Shown here: one piece after another, positions 58,762-64,000 of the stretch
Position numbering within the stretch: position 1 is the first letter of the stretch
How the letters are laid out: the number at the start of each line of letters is the position of its first letter
Assembly (NCBI GenBank): GCA_046350635.1
Contig: JAXLZY010000002.1
Location: 62,001 to 126,000 of the forward strand
Source of the DNA: CAZMHJ01 sp046350635
GTDB lineage: Bacteria; Patescibacteriota; Saccharimonadia; Saccharimonadales; CAIOMD01
Reading direction: 5' to 3'
Length of the DNA stretch: 64,000 nt
Notes under the pieces: model-generated
Told to the model about the DNA's origin: nothing
Database searches by the model: none
Seen by the model: the letters and a program-made list of their open reading frames with translations, nothing else
Made by a program: the position numbers and the translations under genes

Positions 58762-60057
58762 ATGGGTATGCATATTTATTTTTCTGGCATAGGTGGAACA
58801 GGGATTGGGCCTTTGGCTCTTATTGCCCATCAGGCCGGGTATACCGTTTCTGGATCCGATAAACAAACGAGTCAATATACTCACTATTTAGAAAAGCATG
58901 GTATTGCACTCCACATAGGACAAACCGAAGATCAAATTAATGCCGTTCACGAACAGCAACCCATAGATTGGCTTGTATATAGCTCTGCTCTACCCCTTGA
59001 AAACCCACAACACCCCGAGCTCGTGTTCGCACAGGACCATGGTATCCATACTTCAAAACGAGATGAATGCTTAAATAAAATCTTGGCCGACAAAGGGCTT
59101 CATATGATTGCTGCCGCAGGAACGCACGGCAAAACAACGACTACTGCCATGCTTATTTGGCTCTTCTTACAGCAACACGTTCCCCTTTCATATTCTGTTG
59201 GTGCAAAAATTAGTTTTGGAGATATGGGGCTTTACGACCCATCGAGTACCTTTTTTGCTTATGAATGTGATGAGTTTGATAAAAACTTTCTTCAGTTTAA
59301 CCCAGAAATAAGTATCATAAGCTCGGTTGACTGGGATCACCATGAAATATACCCCACACGGGAAGCGTATATCGAGGCATTCCGTCAATTCATAAATCAA
59401 TCGAGTTACACATATCTATACAAGCACGATGCTGAGTATCTGGGAGTTGTCGACCAGTCAAATGTTGCTGTCATTGATGATAATGACACACTACTCGATA
59501 GCATTACATTGGCCGGAACCCACAACCGTCGTAATGCCCGCCTAGTCGTTGCAGCAGTTGCACGGGCATTGCATATGGACGAAACAATGCTCGTACAAGT
59601 AATCTCATCATTCCCTGGCGTTTCGAGGCGCTTTGAGCAAATAGTGCCAAGGCTCTATAGTGATTACGCCCATACACCCGAAGAGATTGCCGCAACACTA
59701 CAACTAGCAGGCGAGCTATCAGACAATGTGGTAGTTGTATACGAGCCTCTAACCGATAGGCGACAACACTACATGAAAGATGCATATCGAACTATCTTCG
59801 AACAGGCCGAAGCCGTATATTGGCTCCCAAGTTATTTAGCACGCGAAGACAGTACTCAACAAATTCTGACGCCCGACGAACTTGTAGCAAATCTAAGCGA
59901 AGCGACGCACGCAAGCGTTGCACAAAAAGACGACAAGCTAAAAGAGGTAATTTCGTCAGCATTAGAAGCTGGAAAAACAGTATTATGCCTGGCAGGTGGT
60001 GGCGGTGGCAGCCTTGACGAATGGGTTCGACAAAACTTCGTAAAACCGGCACAATAA
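58762..60057 (+). CDS. murC: MurC-like UDP-N-acetylmuramate-amino-acid ligase
   Basis: The 431-residue protein has an N-terminal Rossmann domain YFSGIGGTGIGPLALIAHQAGYTVSGSD, the Mur-ligase ATP loop AAGTHGKTTTT, catalytic CDEFDKNFL and SSVDWDHHEIYPT, and the C-terminal FPGVSRRFE. ATG 58768 is an equally possible start. In this organism it may equally be an Mpl-type tripeptide ligase, but the motifs favour MurC. It precedes mscS by 4 bp. Confidence 0.88.
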   Translation: MGMHIYFSGIGGTGIGPLALIAHQAGYTVSGSDKQTSQYTHYLEKHGIALHIGQTEDQINAVHEQQPIDWLVYSSALPLENPQHPELVFAQDHGIHTSKRDECLNKILADKGLHMIAAAGTHGKTTTTAMLIWLFLQQHVPLSYSVGAKISFGDMGLYDPSSTFFAYECDEFDKNFLQFNPEISIISSVDWDHHEIYPTREAYIEAFRQFINQSSYTYLYKHDAEYLGVVDQSNVAVIDDNDTLLDSITLAGTHNRRNARLVVAAVARALHMDETMLVQVISSFPGVSRRFEQIVPRLYSDYAHTPEEIAATLQLAGELSDNVVVVYEPLTDRRQHYMKDAYRTIFEQAEAVYWLPSYLAREDSTQQILTPDELVANLSEATHASVAQKDDKLKEVISSALEAGKTVLCLAGGGGGSLDEWVRQNFVKPAQ

Positions 60058-60061
60058 GCAC

Positions 60062-60868
60062 ATGCATGATTTGTTACAAAATATTCTTTCTATTAGCAAC
60101 AACTCTTTTATAAAGATTTTACTCGTTGTTTTATTGGCTCTGGTTGCTCAGATTATCGTTAAAACATTTGTTCGCTATATTTTGCGCATACCACTAACAA
60201 GAAGTGATGCGGCACCGAGCCATAAACGGGACCGTGAAAAAAGAGTTAAAACATTGACCGGTGTTGCGACGGCTGCTGCCGTATTAGGCATTTGGTTTAT
60301 AGCCTTTATTTTAATTATGGGTATCCTGAATATTCCAATCGCGCCACTTCTTACGAGTGCAGGCTTGATTGGTGCGGCACTTGCCTTTGGTATGCAAAGT
60401 CTGATTCGTGATTTTATAAGCGGTATTTTTATTATTGCCGAAAATCAGTACCGAGTAGACGACTATATTCAGCTTGAAAAAGTAAGCGGACGAGTCGAGG
60501 CCATAACAGTTCGAACAACAGTTCTACGCTCAGAAGACGGCACATTACACCATGTACCAAATGGCAGTATTGGTATTACGACCAATTTGAGCATGGGTGC
60601 TTTTTCGGCACGTGAGACGGTTGAGCTAGACTCAGCTGAAACTATTAAAAGTTTTGAAAAGGCATTGGTAAAAATTGCATCAGATATCGAAAAAGATGAA
60701 GAATTATCTTCCATTATTAAGGATGGGCCAAGACTTGTAAGTATTACCAAAGCAACAGCAAAGTCAACAACTGTATTAATTGAATTTAAAACGACTCCCG
60801 CGAAACGTGAAAAAGCTCAAAAAAGTATTTGGCAAGCACTAAAAGAATCAGGTATTAGTCTCGCGTAA
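60062..60868 (+). CDS. MscS-family small-conductance mechanosensitive channel
   Basis: The 268-residue protein has three to four membrane helices, with pore helix SAGLIGAALAFGMQSLIRDFISGIFIIAENQYRVDDYI (about 100-137, read in parts) and a cytoplasmic beta domain VSGRVEAITVRTTVLRSEDG, then HHVPNGSI. It releases solutes on hypo-osmotic shock. It is 4 bp after murC and likely co-transcribed. Confidence 0.92.
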   Translation: MHDLLQNILSISNNSFIKILLVVLLALVAQIIVKTFVRYILRIPLTRSDAAPSHKRDREKRVKTLTGVATAAAVLGIWFIAFILIMGILNIPIAPLLTSAGLIGAALAFGMQSLIRDFISGIFIIAENQYRVDDYIQLEKVSGRVEAITVRTTVLRSEDGTLHHVPNGSIGITTNLSMGAFSARETVELDSAETIKSFEKALVKIASDIEKDEELSSIIKDGPRLVSITKATAKSTTVLIEFKTTPAKREKAQKSIWQALKESGISLA

Positions 60869-60875
60869 AATTGTG

Positions 60876-61205
60876 TTATTGATTATTCATTAAACCGAGC
60901 GCTTGGTCGGACAACTCACTATTATTGAAATCTGAAGAATCATCCATCGTGGACGTTCGCTGTTCGATGCTCTTTTGAAACTGAACAATATCATCTGCCT
61001 TTATAGGGCTTTTTGTGTCTATGTCGCTGTTGAGTGTCTGGACTATTTTAGTACCAATTTGAATCTGCTTAACAGTAGCATAGGCTGTAGAGTTTATAAA
61101 AATAAGAAATGTCACAAGAACCATGCTGGCAGCAACTACAACTGCACCCACTATGGCGGTAACCGGATTAAGCCCTTTGATTATTGGATCTTGCTGTTCA
61201 TCCAT
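60876..61205 (-). CDS. Small membrane protein, hypothetical
   Basis: The 109-residue protein has a short cytoplasmic start, one helix (about 15-37) and a polar extracytoplasmic helix-rich tail. It starts 1 bp after the preceding secreted protein, so both are likely linked. No family recognised. Confidence 0.65.
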   Translation of the reverse strand: MDEQQDPIIKGLNPVTAIVGAVVVAASMVLVTFLIFINSTAYATVKQIQIGTKIVQTLNSDIDTKSPIKADDIVQFQKSIEQRTSTMDDSSDFNNSELSDQALGLMNNQ

Positions 61206-61206
61206 G

Positions 61207-61782
61207 CTAATTAACCGTTAATCGTTTCTTAAGCTGATTAAATGTACTCGTGTCAGCGGTGTTCATTGTTGACTTAAGTTCGTTTGCTTCTTTATAGAGT
61301 TGCTTTTGCTTTACACGAGCAATGAAGAGACCAGCCATAAACTGTTCTGGCTTTTGCGCACAATCAACCTGTGTAATATCATCTAATGAAGAGCCGTAGT
61401 TACTCGCTGCAAGTGTTACAGAATCAAGATGTTGCTGAACCTTACCCACCAACAAATCAATCTCTGAGGCATCAACACCCTGACGAGCCATACGTAATTT
61501 AATCGCCTGAAGCTCTTTCTGAATATCGCTATATGTATCAATTCTGAGCTGTACTTGTTTGCTCGTTTTTTCTTTTATGGCAGCCAGTTGTTGCTGAGCG
61601 TTTGCGCATTTAACACTAATAGTACTTTTAGCTGCATCATCGAGTGTAATTTGTTGGTCAGAAACAGCTTTTGAAAGCCTAGAGTCAACCGTGCCATTCA
61701 TTTCTTGTTCAGCAATAACAGTCGAAATAGGTACGACAAGCAGTAATACTAGTAAGAATGTTGCATAAATATGTTTTCGCAT
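61207..61782 (-). CDS. Secreted coiled-coil protein, hypothetical
   Basis: The 191-residue protein has a signal peptide (1-24, ending PISTVIA) and an alpha-helical, Gln/Lys/Asp-rich chain with two Cys. TATAAT (61792-61797, minus strand) ends 9 nt before ATG 61782. It probably remains outside the membrane as a structural or adhesive helix bundle. Confidence 0.7.
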   Translation of the reverse strand: MRKHIYATFLLVLLLVVPISTVIAEQEMNGTVDSRLSKAVSDQQITLDDAAKSTISVKCANAQQQLAAIKEKTSKQVQLRIDTYSDIQKELQAIKLRMARQGVDASEIDLLVGKVQQHLDSVTLAASNYGSSLDDITQVDCAQKPEQFMAGLFIARVKQKQLYKEANELKSTMNTADTSTFNQLKKRLTVN

Positions 61783-61805
61783 GCAGATAGTATTATACCA
61801 CTTAT

Positions 61806-62624
61806 CTAGGTGGCTATCGTATATATGACCCCTGTTTTATGAATAAAACCTTCGTGTTCTAGCGCGGCAATAACATCTGCTAGGCGATCATCGTTAATAT
61901 GGTCTGCTAAATCATCAAAAGACTGGGGCTTGTATTGGATTGCCTTTAGCACGCGGCTTCGTACCTGTCTGCGCGAACCCTCGAATTTTGACTGCTTAAC
62001 GTAATGCGCGGACTGGTCGTTAACAGTAGGTTGAGTTCGCTTTAAATGTGAGCCGTAGTCCATAAGCGCCCAATACCATTCTCGTGGATGTTCGGTATCC
62101 ACTGTTTTGGTAAGTTCTTCACGTATTTCAGTATCCGTTACCGCTTGTCTGGACTCAAAGAAATGCTTGATATAGACCGTGCGAATATTTGTTTCAACAA
62201 ATATCTGTGGAATATTAAACCCATACACTGAAATGGCTCCAGCTGTATTTATACCGATTCCAGGTAGCGTAACCAGTTCCGTGACATCACTCGGGATATT
62301 GCCATTAAAGTTGTGTTGTACTTGCTTGCAGGTTTCGTGTAAAAACCGAGCTCTGCGATTATAACCGAGCCCCGTCCATATGCGAAGGCACTCAGTAAAA
62401 GATGCATTAGCAACTGATTCAACAGTCGGAAAGTTCATGAGCCATTCGGCATATTTTGCAATCACCCTGCTAACCTGCGTTTGCTGAAGCATGACTTCAG
62501 ACACTAACACATGGTACGGAAAATCTTTATCTTCCACCCCTAGCCGCCATGGTAAATTGTGACGTCCGTGACGTGAATAATACACCCACACCGTGTCGAT
62601 AAACTCTTGTTGTTTTAGTGTCAT
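61806..62624 (-). CDS. MutY/EndoIII-family DNA glycosylase without the Fe-S cluster
   Basis: The 272-residue HhH-GPD protein has the MutY-type LVSEVMLQQTQVSRV (catalytic Glu) and helix-hairpin-helix TLPGIGINTAGAI. The usual catalytic Asp site is VETNIRTVY, i.e. Glu in place of Asp, and the four-Cys Fe-S cluster of MutY is absent. A C-terminal winged-helix-like segment (IQYKPQSFDDLADHI) follows. It may be an adenine glycosylase or related base-excision enzyme of CPR bacteria. It overlaps the next gene by 4 bp. Confidence 0.8.
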   Translation of the reverse strand: MTLKQQEFIDTVWVYYSRHGRHNLPWRLGVEDKDFPYHVLVSEVMLQQTQVSRVIAKYAEWLMNFPTVESVANASFTECLRIWTGLGYNRRARFLHETCKQVQHNFNGNIPSDVTELVTLPGIGINTAGAISVYGFNIPQIFVETNIRTVYIKHFFESRQAVTDTEIREELTKTVDTEHPREWYWALMDYGSHLKRTQPTVNDQSAHYVKQSKFEGSRRQVRSRVLKAIQYKPQSFDDLADHINDDRLADVIAALEHEGFIHKTGVIYTIAT

Positions 62625-62863
62625 GATTTAACTGATGCAATCCAGTGCATAACGACAGCCGTGCAGACAAAATATGGAAATATTGTGTACAGCGCATCAC
62701 TTACAGAGTGAGCATTATGAATAGAACTCATCATGATGGTGACCAGAAAAGCAACCATTGGTATATAGGTGAGCGCACCTTGCCACGAACAGGGCAAGTA
62801 ACTACCCCGGACTCGAACAAACCAGGCGTCCTTTTTGTGCTTTGGTGGTGACTTACGCTTCAT
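62621..62863 (-). CDS. Small two-helix membrane protein
   Basis: The 80-residue protein has a basic N-terminus (KRKSPPKHKKD) and two hydrophobic helices (about 30-50 and 58-76). It is translationally coupled to the MutY-like gene by a 4-bp overlap. No family recognised. Confidence 0.65.
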   Translation of the reverse strand: MKRKSPPKHKKDAWFVRVRGSYLPCSWQGALTYIPMVAFLVTIMMSSIHNAHSVSDALYTIFPYFVCTAVVMHWIASVKS

Positions 62864-62866
62864 ATT

Positions 62867-64000
62867 CTACCTATAATAATACCAGCGATTTGTAGAAGCC
62901 GTATTACTGACATCACCTACCTTCACGGCATCACCTCCGTCGGTGCTAATAATATAATCGGCTGTCTCAATTGAATTTGTAATCCTAAACAATATGTGTG
63001 TATCGCTGAGCCAACGTACTGGGTAGCTTAAGCCACTCTTTGTAAGAAGCGCTTTCTCGGCACCATCTTTTTGGCTACGTACAATAAGCACACCCTTACC
63101 ATCCCTGGTATCAATCCATAACGAGTTACTGTTTGATGGGTTGTTAACGTATATTCGTTGCGTTGGTGACGCGGGCGCACCGGGAAGTTGTACTAGCTTT
63201 TGACCACCAATAGTTTGCTCGTACCATTTATTATCAGCAGCTGACACCTGTAACTTGTCATAGCCAACCCGATACGTCACCCAGGCTTCTTTATTCAACA
63301 AGACCGTCTTGGAACTGTTGTCAGTATTTACCCTATACAGCTGGGCGGCATCCCCAATAACCGATCCGGTACTACTTGGTGCATAGTAAATTTGACCATT
63401 GTAGACTTCGACGTCATTATAGTAATTTGCATTTGAAATTTCTGTCTGCTTATCTTGTTTATTATCATACACAGCGATTCGTTGTCTGCCTGACGTTGCG
63501 GCGCTTGGCCCAGCGGCTACCTTAACAAACACCAGCTTGTCGCCTACCCAATCAATTAGCTGAATTTGAGCAGATTCTGTACCCACTACTTTTGTAACGG
63601 TTTTTGCTTGTACATCAATCATGTATAAGTTGCTCAGTAGGTACCCGTTAGAATCACGTTTACCATCGCGCGTGGACACAAGGGCGGCAGTTGTGCCGTC
63701 TGGACTTACGAGCAAACCTACTGGCTCTTGTTCACTACCAGTTCCAGGTAATATGATTGTTTCGTTTTTACCATCTACATCTCGTTTGTATACATCAAAT
63801 TTACCCGAACGTTTCGAAACAAATACTTCGGGCTTACCGGCAATAAGTTTTATGTTAGTATTGGTTTTATCTTTACTGCTAATAGATAGTTGTTCAGTGC
63901 GATAATTTTGGCCTTTGATTGTGACCTTGATATCGGCATCAGTTGGTTCAACCGTAAGAACTGCCACGCCCTTTGCGTCTGATACCGCAGTGCTTTCGCC
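62867..64000 (-). CDS. PEGA and beta-propeller-like protein, cut by window edge
   Basis: The frame stays open past base 64000, so the start lies outside; about 377 residues are visible. A PEGA domain (VEPTDADIKVTIKGQNYRTEQL) is followed by a WD/TolB-like propeller region with repeated blades (GKPEVFVSKRSGKFDVYKRD, DGTTAALVSTRDGK). PEGA domains are surface-exposed in Gram-positive-like bacteria. The role is unknown; an N-terminal membrane anchor is likely but not in view. Confidence 0.7.
   Translation of the reverse strand, partial: GESTAVSDAKGVAVLTVEPTDADIKVTIKGQNYRTEQLSISSKDKTNTNIKLIAGKPEVFVSKRSGKFDVYKRDVDGKNETIILPGTGSEQEPVGLLVSPDGTTAALVSTRDGKRDSNGYLLSNLYMIDVQAKTVTKVVGTESAQIQLIDWVGDKLVFVKVAAGPSAATSGRQRIAVYDNKQDKQTEISNANYYNDVEVYNGQIYYAPSSTGSVIGDAAQLYRVNTDNSSKTVLLNKEAWVTYRVGYDKLQVSAADNKWYEQTIGGQKLVQLPGAPASPTQRIYVNNPSNSNSLWIDTRDGKGVLIVRSQKDGAEKALLTKSGLSYPVRWLSDTHILFRITNSIETADYIISTDGGDAVKVGDVSNTASTNRWYYYR

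Overview
The window looks like a chromosome segment of a Patescibacteria/CPR bacterium, most likely a Candidatus Saccharibacteria (TM7) relative. This rests on gene content and compact protein variants, not on a marker-gene search. Supporting signs are a complete type IV pilus assembly block, a shortened TsaB, HrcA and TilS, a ComEC without a visible metallo-beta-lactamase part, a sortase with a surface substrate (monoderm envelope), peptidoglycan genes (murC, murJ), and very tight packing with ATGA/TAATG overlaps. TGA behaves as a stop codon (for example in pilM), so the code is the standard bacterial one.

Layout. 1-9.9 kb: truncated rny, a divergent ZIP transporter/Fur-type regulator pair with an inverted-repeat operator, a sortase with its PDTG-tailed substrate, tsaB-tsaE, a lamin-tail surface protein, a PRC-barrel protein, recX and recA. 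10-20.4 kb: pilB-pilC-pilin, three minor prepilin-like proteins, pilM-N-O and a small membrane protein. 20.4-25.6 kb: a PH-domain protein, ruvB-ruvA-ruvC-yebC, a frame-disrupted comEC and a DUF1905 protein. 25.6-30.8 kb: a small CxxCP protein, tRNA-Lys with tRNA-like repeats, DUF192, and a RimK ligase/retropepsin pair plus a second ATP-grasp protein. 30.8-35.9 kb: a CIRCE-controlled heat-shock operon, hrcA-grpE-(70 aa)-dnaK-(HEPN-like)-dnaJ. 35.9-43.8 kb: guanylate-kinase-like protein, peroxiredoxin, HIT protein, lepA, murJ, ftsH, tilS. 43.8-50.9 kb: a second CxxCP protein; elongator tRNA-Met, tRNA-Ile2(CAT) and initiator tRNA-fMet, with decayed tRNA copies beside both tRNA-Met genes; a 26-residue peptide gene with its own promoter and terminator; a P-type-ATPase-derived pseudoenzyme; a redox operon; an RRM protein. 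50.9-64 kb: FMN reductase/HxlR pair, dus, ABC-2 exporter, MFS protein, murC, mscS, a MutY-like protein and a PEGA/propeller protein cut by the window edge.

The most unusual signals are (i) decayed, hairpin-expanded tRNA copies beside three tRNA genes, two of which also neighbour paralogous small CxxCP proteins; (ii) the isolated 26-aa peptide gene with near-consensus promoter, Shine-Dalgarno and terminator; (iii) many genes whose TATAAT-like box ends only 6-12 nt before the start codon, which suggests leaderless or near-leaderless mRNAs; and (iv) a soluble P-type-ATPase-like protein that has lost its membrane helices and catalytic motif.
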